NCBI GenBank assembly: GCA_039583875.1
Contig: CM077150.1
Coordinates: 175,035,499-175,099,498 of the forward strand
Direction: 5' to 3'
DNA from: Platanthera guangdongensis
Lineage: Eukaryota; Streptophyta; Magnoliopsida; Asparagales; Orchidaceae
Length of the DNA stretch: 64,000 nucleotides
Part shown: piece after piece, positions 44,101 to 56,451 of the stretch
How positions within the stretch are numbered: the first letter of the stretch is position 1
How the letters are laid out: each line of letters begins with the position of its first letter
The notes under the pieces: model-generated
Told to the model about the DNA's origin: nothing
The model's input: the letters and a program-made list of their open reading frames with translations, nothing else
Database searches by the model: none
Position numbers and translations under genes: made by a program

Positions 44101-47100
44101 TAGGACATCTCGCTAAAATGATTTCTGAGCAACCCGTAGGGTCTCTTCCTTCCAATACCGAGCCCAACCCGAGAGAGCAAGCGAAAGCTATAACTCTTTG
44201 GAGTGGGAAGAAAGTTCCCGGTACGATAAGTGAAGAGCCCGAGGCAATCTCCACTTCCGCTTTAAAAAATCAAAGCTCCGTTCCCGTTTTAAAAATTCCA
44301 CCCTCTATAGAAGAAATTATCACTCCTATTTTAGAAAAACAATTCACTCCACCACCCACCTTTAAAAATAATCCATCCCTGCCATACCCTTCCGAACTTA
44401 ATAAACAACGACAGGATGATCAATACACCCGTTTTTTAGAAATGTTTAAACAAATCCACATAAATCTGCCTTTCCACGAAGCCATATCCCAGATGCCGAA
44501 GTACGCAAAATACCTTAAGGACCTCCTAACCAACAAGAAAAAGTTAGAGAACCTTTCTCATGTCACGTTAAATGTCGAGTGCTCGGCGGTTTTGACAAAC
44601 GGATTACCGAAGAAAATCAGTGACCCGGGTAGTTTCTCTATCCCGTGTGTCTTTGGTGATCGCTTTGTCAAACACGCTTTAGCCGACGTAGGTGCGAGTA
44701 TTAATCTTATGCCCCTCTCGTTGTTTAAAAAGTTAGGAATTGGTAGTCTCAACCCCACACGCATGAGTATCCAGCTCACTGACAGATCTGTCATATACGC
44801 ATTAGGAATAGTGGAGGACGTCTTAGTCAAAGTTGACAAGTTCATCTTCCCGGTGGACTTTGTCATTTTGGACATCGAAGAAGACGTCGAGGTTCCCCTG
44901 ATCCTTGGCCGACCCTTCCTTGCCACCTCCCGAACTATCATTGACGTAAGCAATGGTAAGCTCTTCCTTCGAGTGGGCGACAATGAGGTAACTTTCTCTA
45001 TCACCCCCTCGATGAAGAACACACTAGCTAATGATGACTCCTGTTTTTTCATGGATACCGTAAGTGAAGAATCCTTCTCTCACACCTCTGATTTTGAAAA
45101 AGAATTATCCAATTTTTGTTCCTCTCCTACTCCTCCAACTGAATCTCTACACCTAAGTGAAGAATCCTCCACCCGCCTTTCTGATTTTGAAAAAGATTTT
45201 TTTGATTTTTGTTCCTCTTCTACTTTTCCAACTGAATCGCTGCACGAAGCCGCCATGGCAGCTAGCAACACCCCTTTTAATTTTATATATAAAAAAGTGT
45301 ACGAGGACATAGTTTTTGAAAAAGAACAAATTTCCAAAACCTCGTATGATGACCCCCCCTACCTTGGAACTGAAAGAACTACCAGAGCACCTTCTATACG
45401 CTTTCTTAGAAAAGGACTCCAAGCTGCCTGTCATAATTTCGGCCTACCTCACGGATGCACAAAAGGATAAACTTCTTTCAATTTTACAAAAGCATCGCCA
45501 AGCTATTGCTTGGCAGATATCTGATATCAAGGGCATAAGCCCATCTTTCTGCACACATAAAATCTTAATGGAAGATAATTCACGTAACTATATACAACCT
45601 CAGCGCCGTATAAACCCAAACATGAAAGACGTAGTTAAGGGCGAGGTTATGAAATTGTTAGACGCAGGAATTATCTATCCTATATCCGACAGTAAGTGGG
45701 TTAGCCCAGTATAGGTAGTACCAAAGAAGGGAGGGATAACAGTAGTAAGTAATGAAAATAATGAATTAATCCCGACTCGGACGGTGACCGGATGGCGAAT
45801 GTGTATAGATTATCGGAAGTTGAATGATGCCACCCGCAAGGATCACTTCCCCTTGCCGTTCATTGATCAGATTTTAGAACGACTTTCCGGACATAACTTT
45901 TATTGTTTTCTCGATGGCCTCTTGGGGTATCTTCAAATCCCCATCTCCCCCGAGTACCAGGAGAAAACTACGTTTACTTGTCCCTTCGGCACCTTCGCCT
46001 ACCGAAGAATGCCATTTGGATTGTGCAATGCGCCAGCTACATTCCAACGATGTATGCTCGCCATCTTTGACGAGTACGTAGAAAGCATTATGGAAGTTTT
46101 CATGGATGATTTCTCCGTGTTAGGGAATTCCTTTGATAGTTGCTTAGAGAACCTTGAAAACGTCTTAGAGCGATGCGAAGAAACTAAACTCGCCTTAAAT
46201 TCGGAAAAATGTCATTTTATGGTGAGGGAAGGGTTAGTTTTGGGACATAAAATTTCTGAAAGGGGTATTGAAGTAGACGTTGCGAAAATAGAAGTTATCG
46301 AGAAGCTGCCGCCACCTACGAACATAAAAGCTATAAGAAGTTTCCTGGGTCATGCGGGTTTCTTCCGCCGCTTCATAAAGGACTTTTCCAAAATCACCAA
46401 GCCCCTTACCCATCTCTTAGAAAAAGACACCCCATTCATCTTTGATGAACTCTGTCTAGCTGCCTTCAATTTAATAAAAGAAAAATTAGTTAATGCCCCA
46501 ATCATGATAGCTCCGGTGTGGGATCTTCCATTTGTGATAATGTGTGATGCGAGTAGTTATGCAGTGGGAGCCGTACTAGGTCAACGTATTTTCAAAAACT
46601 TCCACCCCATTTATTACGCTAGTAAAACACTCACATCTGCATAGGAAAATTACACCACAACCGAGAAGGAGCTCTTAGCTGTAGTATTCACTTTTGACAA
46701 ATTTCGCCCTTATATTACTCTTTCGAAAATTATTGTTTTTACGGACCACTCGGCCCTCAAATATCTTCTCTCTAAAACGGATGCCAAGCCTCGCTTGATT
46801 CGCTGGGTCTTACTCCTCCAGGAGTTTGACTTAGAGATCCGTGATAAGCGAGGTGCCGAGAACTTGGCCGCCGACCACCTTTCGCGCCTAGACAACCCGT
46901 TTATAGAACAATTAGACGAAAATTCTTTTCATTACTATTTCCCTGATGAGAAGTTGTTCATAATTAACACATCTACTTCTCCTTGGTTTGCCCGCATCGC
47001 CAACTATCTAGTGGCTTGTGTGCTCCCAAAAGAGTTTTCATCTCAGCAAAAGAAGAAATTCTTTTCTAAGCTGAAAAACTATTTTTGGGAGGACCCGCAT

Positions 47101-48272
47101 CTTTTCAGAATTTGTGCCGACCAAGTGATCAGGAGGTGTGTTCCTTTTGATGAAGGATTAGATATTATTAAACATTTGCATGAAGGACCGATAGGTGGGC
47201 ACTATCAAGCTGCTCGCACCGCTCACAAAGTGTTAAGCGCGGGTTTTTACTGGCCCACCCAGTTTAAAGACGCGCATGCCTTTGTGAGTAGGTGTGATAG
47301 TTGCCAACGGTCGGGGAATATTTCGAATAAAAATGAAATGCCACAAAATTATTTCCTAGAGTGCGAAGTTTTCGACCTCTGGGGGATTGATTTTGTCGGC
47401 CCTTTTCCTTCTAGCTTCGGGAATAAGTACATTTTAGTTACCGTTGATTATGTTTCGCGTTGGGCCGAAGCCCAAGCTCTTCCTACGAATGACGCCCGCG
47501 TCTAGTTAATTTCCTAATAAAATTATTTTCTCGATTCGGTACGCCGCGCGCTATCGTTAGTGATAAGGGTTCCCATTTCTGTAACGCGCAATTTTCAAAA
47601 ATCTTAACTAAATATGGCGTTACTCATAAGCTTTCCACTGCCTACCACCCCCAAACTAACGGACAAGTCGAAGTAGTGAATAGAGAAATAAAAAGAATTT
47701 TAGAAAAGACTGTTTCAACATCTCGAAAAGACTGGTCAGCCAAATTAGACGATGCTCTATGGGCCTACCGAACAGCGTACAAAACCGCCCTCGGATGTAC
47801 GCCATATCGGTTGGTTTATGGAAAATCGTGTCATTTACACGTAGAGTTAGAACACCGCGCCTTTTGGGCCTTACGATTTTTAAACTTCGATCCTCACTCT
47901 GTCGGCGATTTTAGAAAATTTCAACTTAACTAACTCGACGAGTGGCGCTCTTACGCATATGAAAATAACAGACTTTATAAAGAGCGGACGAAGCGTTTAC
48001 ACGATCGACATATTAGGCACCCAAAAATCTTTAAGCCGGGCGACCAAGTTCTTATTTATAATTCTCGTTTATGTTTATTCCCGGGTAAATTAAAATCACG
48101 TTGGTCGGGGACTTTTACTGTTTTAGAAGTCTTTTCTTATGGTACTGTTTTAATTTCCCACCCTGATAAGGGTACTTTCAAAGTGAATGGTCAGTGTCTT
48201 AAACTGTATTTCTGTGATGATGTCAGTCTCAACCCTGTTAACTCTATCTTTCCGGTCCTGACATTTGATTAA
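44101..48272 (+). pseudogene. Athila-B protease-reverse transcriptase-RNase H-integrase (broken)
   Basis: The protease triad is DVG at 44684-44692 (KHALADVGASINLMPLSLF). One extra C in a C-run near 45352 shifts the frame. TAG at 45712-45714 and at 46642-46644 replace CAG kept in Athila-A. The reverse transcriptase motif FMDD is at 46099-46110. RNase H has [13 protein letters not shown] near 46740. The integrase finger (CDSCQRSG) is near 47300 and [15 protein letters not shown] near 47391. A TAG at 47503 truncates the core, which resumes with [19 protein letters not shown]. The stop TAA is at 48270-48272. No product is expected. Confidence 0.9.
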
Positions 48273-50109
48273 TCTGAACTTTATTTTTATCAAAAACTTT
48301 GAACTTTATTCGAACTTTATTTTTAAACAATATTTGGGACAATCTTATTTTGATGCGTCGAGCTCAAACGACGCTTTAAACAAAGGCGCTCTTGGGAGGC
48401 ACCCCAAGTTATCTTTTTCTGTTTTCTTTATTTCACAATTTTTGCCCCGAATGGCTCCGGCAAGCTGAAACTTCTGCGATCGCCTGCTCCAACGGTTCTG
48501 ATTCCATGACAAAGTCCACCAGACGACGTTTCATGAAGATCCACAGCACAAGCATGGAGGAACGGCATCACTCAGCTTTCCCTGCAACATAAAACCGGGG
48601 AAGTACCTGTTTTTCAATTCTATCTTTCATTTCTGTACTTTACTTTTCTCTCGTTCTCCGACTTCCTTCTCCATTGAGGACAATGTATATTTTAAGCTTG
48701 GGGGATGAGTTCCTCCTTTTTGCTTTTTGTAAATATCCAAAAATCCAAAAAATCCAAAAAATATATATATAGCTGCATTTTGGTATTTCAATAAGTACTC
48801 CATGTTTATGTTTTGTTTTTCTCAAACTTCTTTATAAACAACGTAGTTAATTATAATTTTTCTAATCATTTTTTTATCATATTTCACAAGTAAAATGTTG
48901 GTCATGCTGTGTTTCTAATTCACGGTAGCATGTTAAGGTGAAATATTTCTCTAAAACGTGGATTTCTATTATGGTTTTCCGTTCTTTATTTTCTTTACTT
49001 TCTCTAAAATTTATCATCCACTATTTTCCTTTTCGTCTTTAGATAATTTTTGTAAAAACAAATTTTGAATAACGTATTAGATATGAACGATCCAAGTCAC
49101 ATATTATTTTTATTTTCAAGATAATTTCATCAATATTCTTTTATTATCTCGAACTTGCTTTTTGAAATTTATCAACTCTATGTTTTAAATAAATTTAAAA
49201 AAGCGTGAAAATGATTTATGCCATTTTTGTTTACGTTTGGCTTTCCTGCCAACCTAAAATCTTTTATCACTAGTTAGCCGCTTTTGAGCCTTTTTTCCAA
49301 ATTCATTTGATAACTCCACATAACATTTCATTTTCACCAAAGCCCAAATTCCTACCTATCTAATCACGCTAATTTTTTTGAGTTTCATTCTAAAATTTTC
49401 ATGATAGGAAATTTTGTGTTATCTTTGGAAAAATTGTTGAAAAAAGTGTACTCAAAAGCAATGTTTTGAAAAAAGAGAAAAAAAATGAATGATGAAAAAA
49501 AATAAAAAATAAAAAATAATAACGAAAAAAAACAAAGAAGAAAAAAAACATTATATATACATATTTTGTTTAAAAAAATTAATTTTTTTTGAAACTCGTT
49601 GTTTTGGTTTAGTGTGATTTTTAAGCCTCCATATTTATATTTGAATTCCACTCCTATTCATAATCCTAAAGCAAACGTTTCGGTCCTATTAAGTCCTTTT
49701 GATTCACGCCTTTTTAAATTTTATTTAACATCTAAGAAAAGAAGAAAAATAAATCAGTTTTAGTTTTGGATTTAAACTTAGATTTTTGTTATTTAATAGA
49801 TATAATTATAATGTGTTGCTTGGATCTAGTAATAACTCAATACGTTCTTTTCATTTTCATTGCCTTGCTTAAATCTATTTAAAAATTTCGTCAAAATTCT
49901 GGATGATTTATTTTTATTAAGTAAAGTTTATAACAGTTAAACATACCAAAATAATTGTTTTAGATTTACGTTTTACATTCTCCCTACCTAGAATTTCGCA
50001 GAGTACTTGTGTAAGTATGATTAAAACTTTTTGAATTAGTCACTTTTTATGATTAGCTAGTCTTTATATCTTTGCTTGGGGACAAGCAAAACTTAAGCTT
50101 GGGGGAATT
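48273..50109 (+). other. Athila-B 3' untranslated region with two polypurine tracts
   Basis: 1.8 kb without a convincing ORF. A polypurine-type block ttaagcttggggga is at 48692-48705 and the LTR-proximal tract aagcttgggggaatt at 50095-50109. A long A-rich stretch lies at 49470-49560. There is no env-like gene. It is homologous to 15614-17548. Confidence 0.75.
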
Positions 50110-51902
50110 TGATAATACGGTTTGCAGTCAATTTTATTAGGATATTTTCGGGGTTTTAAAGCAAATCATGTCTTGTAAAGTACTTATTTTGATTCCCCTT
50201 TATATATATTTTTGTCGCTAATACGTTTTTTCTGCTTTTTGCAGGTTTTCACGGCTTTCAACCGAATTTTGCTGTGACACGCCCCAAGGTCACGCCCTAC
50301 TCGGGCGTGTACCTAGGGCGTGTAACCCAGAGGAATGAAGCAATTGGTCCGAAACTGCATTCCGTGGAAACTTAGTAAACACGCCCTCTGTCACGCCCGT
50401 GTCACATCCGACACGGGCGTGTTCTAGAAGCGTGTCCCCAGGTTCCGAGGAATCGCCGCAACGCGCTCGTTTTTCCCGCTCCACCGTCGCACCGAAAGTG
50501 TCACGCCCCAGGGTCACGCCTGACCCGGGCGTGACATATGGGCGTGTACTTCAGCAATTCCGCTCGTCAATTCCAGCATTCAATTTCAGCTCAACAAAGT
50601 CAGGCCGCAAAGAACACGCCCCAGGTACACGCCCTACCAGGGCGTGACTTATGGGCGTGTACTTCAGCTACTTCGCCAGAATTAAATTCCAGCCCGAAAA
50701 AGTCACACCGAATTTGTCACGCCCCAGGGTCACGCCCGACCCGGGTGTGACAGGGGGGCGTGACCCGACCCGAAAAATTCTATAAATATAGCCCAACTCC
50801 AAGGGTTCAGGGACACCTTTGGCATTGAGAGGGGAGGTTCTGTCCTTTGTATTTTTGAACTTTTTTAAGCATGTCTCTTCATTTTTACTTCTTAGCTCTA
50901 GCTTTATGCTTTCCCTGTATTAGCTCCTAGCTTCTTTCCGTAGTATAATGTTAATGATAGTGTAGTTTACTTTCCATGCACTTGTAATCTCTGGTTTTTA
51001 GGTTGTAAGATCCCTGTTTCCATTAATAAAGAAGTGTTGTTTTCTTTTTCGTTTCTACTCTGTATTCACTATTTTCTTCTACTCATCCCCCATCTTCCAC
51101 CTCACCATGATTAACTAATCCTCTATGTACTCGATCTTGATGATCCGAGGTTTGAGTGATTAGGTTATGATGCTTTGAATCTTACCTTTTCTTTTTAGGG
51201 TTTTAGCCTTGAATTACTCTTGATTTATCACAGGTTGGAGGTATATCAGCGATATATACTCTCCACCTTTGCTTTCGTTATGGGCTAGCCGAGAGGCCGA
51301 AAGTTTGAAATGAGCACTCAAGAGTAAAGGGAGTTGTTCGCACCCCTCGAGAGAGGCAGACGTTCAAATCTCCCGGATTGGAGAAAAATCCAATAGTGGG
51401 GTTCACAGCGTAAAGCGAGTTTTAGGCCTCCGATTTAGGCGAGAGTCGGTCGGACCTTCCTAAACTCAGTTAGGCACGACCTTCGAGAGAAGCGTGTCAA
51501 TATTTATGGAACCTCCACGGTCAAGGACCTTTACCCTAATTAGTTTAAGTTTATTTATCATATTTTTCTAACCACTCTTGCCGAGGTGATTTCTGATCGA
51601 GTGCATTTTCCTCTCATCGTTACTAAGATTTAGTATAATCACTCTTTTAGCTCTCTTTATCTTTTCATGCAAGTAGCTCTCTTTCATTGCAAGTAGTTCT
51701 CTTCCTTTAGTACGCTTAGCTTTCTTCTAAACCCTAATTTTTCCATCGATAAAATAATAGATTTCGTGTGAGTAAGCTTAATTAACGGTTCCCGGATTTT
51801 AATACGACACTTGTGTCCCCTAGCTGCATTTCGATAGGTATACATGCCTTGTTGGATTGTTAGTTTGGTTATTTTCTCCTTGCAAATATCTAAAAGACAT
51901 CA
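50110..51902 (+). mobile_element. Athila-B 3' LTR (1793 bp)
   Basis: It begins TGATAATACGG and ends TAAAAGACATCA, followed by ACTAA. TATA box at 50781-50788, GC island at 50272-50765. Confidence 0.95.
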
Positions 51903-51948
51903 ACTAACTAGAGATTGTTGCCCGTCCAATTGTACCTTTGATACCAAC
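51903..51948 (-). other. Tekay-C primer binding site and TSD of Athila-B
   Basis: 51903-51907 is the right copy of the ACTAA duplication. On the minus strand TTGGTATCAAAGG lies at 51947-51935, directly after the 5' LTR end, with its first nine bases as in tRNA-Met primer sites. Confidence 0.75.
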
Positions 51949-53705
51949 TGTCAAAACCCGCATTTTCTCAACATCTAAGTTATATAATAGTAAGAGAAAA
52001 TAAGTGCTGTGATGCTACGCCGTTCAGGGGATAACTGCATGCGCTGAGGCAAAACTCCAAACTCTACAGTTTATATGAAATCCATAAGTTATTAAGTAAA
52101 AACCAGTTTAAATTGGATGGTCGTATCCCTCGCCACAGTGGATCAACTAGTACAGGAGAAAAAGTATAGTTATACGTAATGGAAAATACTTTGGTTATGT
52201 TGATTAACACCCAACATGAGTATAAACATCGCCAATGGACAACTCCTGGCATGCAAGACTCTAGATTTATTATAAGTATGAAAATAGTCTTTATGTTAGC
52301 TAAAAAATAGTATTTTAGTTTTAGAAATATGAGATGTATGAAGTACTAGTAGTAATGCTTTTATAAGTGAAAATACCAAACATGCAACCTAGCATAAAAC
52401 ATTCCCAGAGAGAAAGTAAAAAACAACCACAAAAGGTAAAACTAGCAGCTTAGCAAAGTATTCAGAAATTCAAAATAAAACCAACGGTGGGCGTCAACAA
52501 ACTGATACGAACCCACTAGTCAGTATGTGTGTCTGTACTACAAAGAAAACAACAAATAACTAGCTCTCAAGGTAGAGGGAACCTTTTCAACACCACAATC
52601 CACTAGAAAACACCAAACCTAGTCGCTCAACCAACTACTGACCTGAACATGAGGCATTCAAAAAAAAGAAAACCTCAGCAATAAAAAAAACAACTGGCAA
52701 ACAAAACTGTTAGTAAACGAGGGAGTAACAAGAGTACTAATCCAAACCTGAATAACTGTCAAAAACACAGCAAACTAACTAGAGATTAAGAACGAAAGAG
52801 TTAACTTATAAAGTTAAAAGGTAATGAAATTTGCACCAAGTGCAAACGGAGTTATACTCCAAGAATATCTGCGAGAATAGGCAGAAATAGCATAAGTTTA
52901 ATCCATAGGAAATAAAAATGAGACAAATGCTCAATAAACACGTGAATCATTAACACCGTAATGCAACCAGATCTTGGTCGGGACCAACCGGTCAAACCCG
53001 AACTAACAGACCCAAACATCTTAAAAATAAGACTGCGGTGGTGGCTATCTTGTCCAACACAACCCAATAGCCCAAAAACAAGACCCAAATATGCCCGGGT
53101 GTAATGATTCTCGAAACTAAGCCAACCAAACCAATCTCCAAATCCAAAATACCCATAAAACCCAAACTCGACAAATTCAGCAGAAACCCAACGATTCTAA
53201 CTTGGCAAAACTAAGCCTTTAGAGATACACGTCAAATCGGTGAAAGAAACAAATCTAAGGGAAAAGCGTCGAGTGCACTCGACGCCGTGTCGAGTGCAGT
53301 CAACGCACTCGATGTCACGTCGAGTGCAATCAACGCACTCGACGCCATAGCTCAGCACACTCAATGCTTAAACACAGCAACAAGAACTGGCGATGGCGTT
53401 GAGTGAGTTCAGCTCACTCAATGCTTTACCACTTAATTGCCAAAATCAGATGATGACCTTGAGTGAGTTCAGCTCGCTCAATGCTGTCAACGCTTTAACA
53501 CTTAGATTGCAGAGTTAAAGCGACGACGTTGAGTGAGTTCAGCTCACTCAATGCAGTCAATGCTTTTTTACAAAGCGACGACGTTGAGTAAGTTCAGCTC
53601 ACTCAACGCTATTAATGCTTTTCTATAAAAGCGACGACGTTGAGTGAGTTCAACTCACTCAACACTGTCAATGCTTTCTTACATAGCTTTACAGAATTAG
53701 GGGAG
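51949..53705 (-). mobile_element. Tekay-C 5' LTR (3' part, cut by Tat-3)
   Basis: On the minus strand it ends GCGGGTTTTGACA at 51949. The whole stretch aligns with 6149-7900 of LTR-G, so Tekay-C and LTR-G are one LTR family. The 5' part of the LTR must lie beyond Tat-3, outside the window. It holds no genes. Confidence 0.8.
53262..53690. repeat. Palindromic tandem array in Tekay-C LTR
   Basis: Repeats with arms ttgagtgag and ctcactcaa at about 55-65 bp spacing, preceded by a block of gtcgagtgca/tgcactcgac pairs. It is equivalent to 7440-8290 in LTR-G, where the array is longer because that copy is not truncated here. Confidence 0.85.
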
Positions 53706-55501
53706 TGTTAACCCCTAAATCGGCGATCCTTCCCAAGCCAGCCAGCTTACTCGTCACGGCCTGCCCCGGGTTCCTCCTGGAGGCCGTGGTGCCCTAGGGA
53801 GGGCGGACAGAATTCTCTGTCCGCTCAGGACACCCGGCTTGTGCGGTCTCAGCGGTCAGACCGACCAGGCCGCGCGCCTTTCCTTGATCGGCAGGTCCGC
53901 GGACTGCTTCCACAATCCGCCTATGCAGGCCGCCCCCCTTTTTCATCTTAACCGCAAGATTTTATCCGCAGGTCTCTCTCTGCCAGACTCAACTACCTAC
54001 CTACCCCAGGCTGACAACAGGTCGCATATCCCTTCACCCAGCAACACGGGCAGCCGACTCCTCCAGCCCGCCTACAGAGCGCGGATTCTAGGTCCGGCTA
54101 CCCGCCAAGACCAGCAGCAGCGTCCAAGTACTTGCGAGCTGTGTGGACTGGAAGTGCGATCAAGAATTCCAGCCCGCCTTCATTGGTGAACCCCAACAGC
54201 CTCAACAGCCAGGCTAGGCTATCCATCTTCAGCATAAGCGGACTTAGCTTTGCAGCAGCCGCGGACTCGACGTACTTGACGGACTCTCTATACAGTCAGC
54301 CCTTTCCTTCGCCAGCACCAGCTTCTCGGCAGCAGTACCGGTTTACTCCTCAGTACACAGGCCTTTCACAGGCTCAGCTAGTAGTAGCAGACTTCTTCCT
54401 CAGTCCGCAGTCTTGGCGCGGACTCAGTCAGTAGTGGCGGACTCTTTCCAGCCCGCCAGGCATCAAATCCTCCAGAAGGCAGTCTCAGTCCGCATAAACT
54501 CATGCAGACTCGCCGGACTCTGCGGGCACTCTCCTTCTTGCACCCCTTACAGCTCGCTCAGTTCAGCAGCGGCGGACTCAACGGATTCTACTTGCAGTCC
54601 GCCACTTGTCCTCCAGCATCCGCCACACTAGCAGTAGGCGGATGCAGTGACGGACTCAACGGATTCTACTTGTAGTCTGCTGCTTGTCCTCCAGCATTCG
54701 CCACACCAGCAGTCCCAGCTCAACAGTGACGGACTCCGCGAACCCACATCGCAGTCCGCCACTGAGTCTCCCATTTTGCCGACAGCAGCTCCAGCTTCAG
54801 TACCAAGTCCCAGTCCGCGCGGGCTAATGCGGACTCGGCGGACTCCGTCTCCATCTCGCACAAGTTACCGTCTCACCAGGGGTAACATCACCGCAAGCCG
54901 TTACCTCCTCGGGCCTATAAATAGCCTCCCATGCCTCTCATGTAAGAGGAGGTCTCTCGTGATCGCCAAGGTGCTCACGCCCGAAGTCAGCAAGCCAACC
55001 CAACTCCTGCGAACTCCGTTTCTCAGACCGCACCCCCTCTGCGCCTTAGCCGCGCGGCCTGCCAGCCTGTGGTTCTCCAGTCCGCGCGGTCTCCTGTTTC
55101 ACTTAACCGCGCGGTCTCCTGTTTCACTTAACCGCGCGGTCTGCCGAGTTCGCTCTTCAGTCCGCGCGGCCTCCACTGGAATTCTTCTTACTTATCCGCC
55201 AGCTTCCTTCTTGTACCCTTTATTTCTTTGTGGTAAAGGTGTATTAGCAAGTTGTAACACTCACTTTTAATCAAAGGAAAGCCCGTCGCAAGAGAGGCAT
55301 TCAGGCCGCGACGGGCGAAGTCGGGTGTTGTCGTGGTTCATGGCTTGACTGTTCTTTTTTCTCTCGTCCGCTTAGTAGATAACAGCTTGCAGTCTGCCTC
55401 TTTTCCCTTCCTTCCTCTGTGCTCCAACCATTAGCTGGTGGTGCTCGACCCCCTATCCGCTTTCGTACATCAACAGTGAGGGCGCATTTCGTGCATCAAC
55501 A
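53706..55501 (+). mobile_element. Tat-3 5' LTR (1796 bp, expanded)
   Basis: It begins TGTTAACCCC and ends GTGCATCAACA. It is more than twice as long as the Tat-1 and Tat-2 LTRs. The extra length is a region of repeated gcggactc/cagtccgc words, with a near-duplicate of about 90 bp at 54570-54715. TATA box (tataaatag) near 54918. A 25-bp duplication with ccgcgcggtctcctg lies at 55083-55140. A short extra 'gtacatcaaca' just before the end (55466-55476) looks like a small terminal duplication. Confidence 0.8.
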
Positions 55502-55551
55502 GTTAACACGCGACCTTCAAATCAAGCCATTTTTTGAAGTCTGCGGGAAGA

Positions 55552-56451
55552 ATGTCAGATCGCCAGACCGCTCAACCTGACCTTCAACTCAACAAGGATA
55601 CCCTTTGGGAAGCAGTCGTGCGGTTAGCACAAGAAACTGACAAAATTTCTTATGTCGTCGGTTTGAAGTTTGCCGCGATGTACGACGTCTTTGGAGCTAT
55701 TGTCAAGTGGCTAGACTCGCAGTCCGCACCAACACCGGTCTCCTCCGTTAACTCGGCACCCGCAGTGGACAGTCCTCCTGTTAATCCACTTGCTTGTCCG
55801 CAAGGAGTACAAGCATACCCGCGGCCCTATTCGCGCACTTACTTGCAAAACCGCCCGACATCCTACTTGCCTGTGCAGTCGACAGCCCCTCTGCGGGCTG
55901 AAAAACCAGGTCCTCAGTTCGGTTCTTATTCTCCTAATCACCTGAGGACAATGCAAGATAATTTTGTTTCGGCTTCTGCGAAAAGGAAAAAGCACGTGTT
56001 AGTTTTATTCCAGGCAAAACATCGTGAAAAGAAGACTCTCTCTCATTTCATCAGACGATTTCAGAAGGAGGTTCTTGAAGTTGGGGAAGCCAATCCAGAA
56101 GTTTACAAAATTGCTCTAATTGAGGGATTAAAGGAAGGACCGTTCAAGTTCGAAGCCACCCTCAGAAAGGAAAAAACATATCAGGAGCTAATCAACCTCG
56201 CCGATCAGTACTCTCCTGTTGGGAGAGGCACTTTTGACCGTGTCTTGAAAAACAAAGCAAATTCCAAGGAATCATTTCAGACTCTAAGCCAGAAATCCAG
56301 GGACTCTAACCAATATTGTGAATATCACAAAGGAAAGGGTCATTTGACGGATGATTGTAAAGCTCTTAAGCAACTAGTGGAGAGGATGATGAAGCAGGGA
56401 AAGTTTGGTGATGTCGTCCAAAGGATCTTTACATCCCCCTCCGAAGCCTGA
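55552..56451 (+). CDS. Tat-3 gag, open frame but internally deleted
   Basis: ATG 55552 (MSDRQTAQPDLQLNKDTLWE) to stop near 56451 gives about 299 residues with no nonsense codon, the only uninterrupted gag of the family here. Against Tat-2 it lacks the first half of the capsid domain (the segment with REWFYELP) but keeps FIRRFQKEVLEVGEANPEVY, LIEGLKEGPFKFEATLRKEK and the complete knuckle YCEYHKGKGHLTDDC (56314-56358). The deletion keeps the frame. Particle assembly by such a protein is doubtful, while RNA binding is plausible. The C-terminus ends a few residues after GKFGDVVQRIF. Confidence 0.75.
   Translation: MSDRQTAQPDLQLNKDTLWEAVVRLAQETDKISYVVGLKFAAMYDVFGAIVKWLDSQSAPTPVSSVNSAPAVDSPPVNPLACPQGVQAYPRPYSRTYLQNRPTSYLPVQSTAPLRAEKPGPQFGSYSPNHLRTMQDNFVSASAKRKKHVLVLFQAKHREKKTLSHFIRRFQKEVLEVGEANPEVYKIALIEGLKEGPFKFEATLRKEKTYQELINLADQYSPVGRGTFDRVLKNKANSKESFQTLSQKSRDSNQYCEYHKGKGHLTDDCKALKQLVERMMKQGKFGDVVQRIFTSPSEA

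Larger units (their letters stand above)
40483..51902 (+). mobile_element. Athila-B: complete but inactivated Athila-type element
   Basis: The element is 11.4 kb with LTRs 40483-42262 and 50110-51902 and TSD ACTAA. The order is 5' LTR, tRNA-Asp primer site, leader, gag, protease, reverse transcriptase, RNase H, integrase, untranslated region, polypurine tract and 3' LTR. It is closely similar to Athila-A throughout, lies in opposite orientation, and is inserted in the leader of Tekay-C. Confidence 0.95.
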
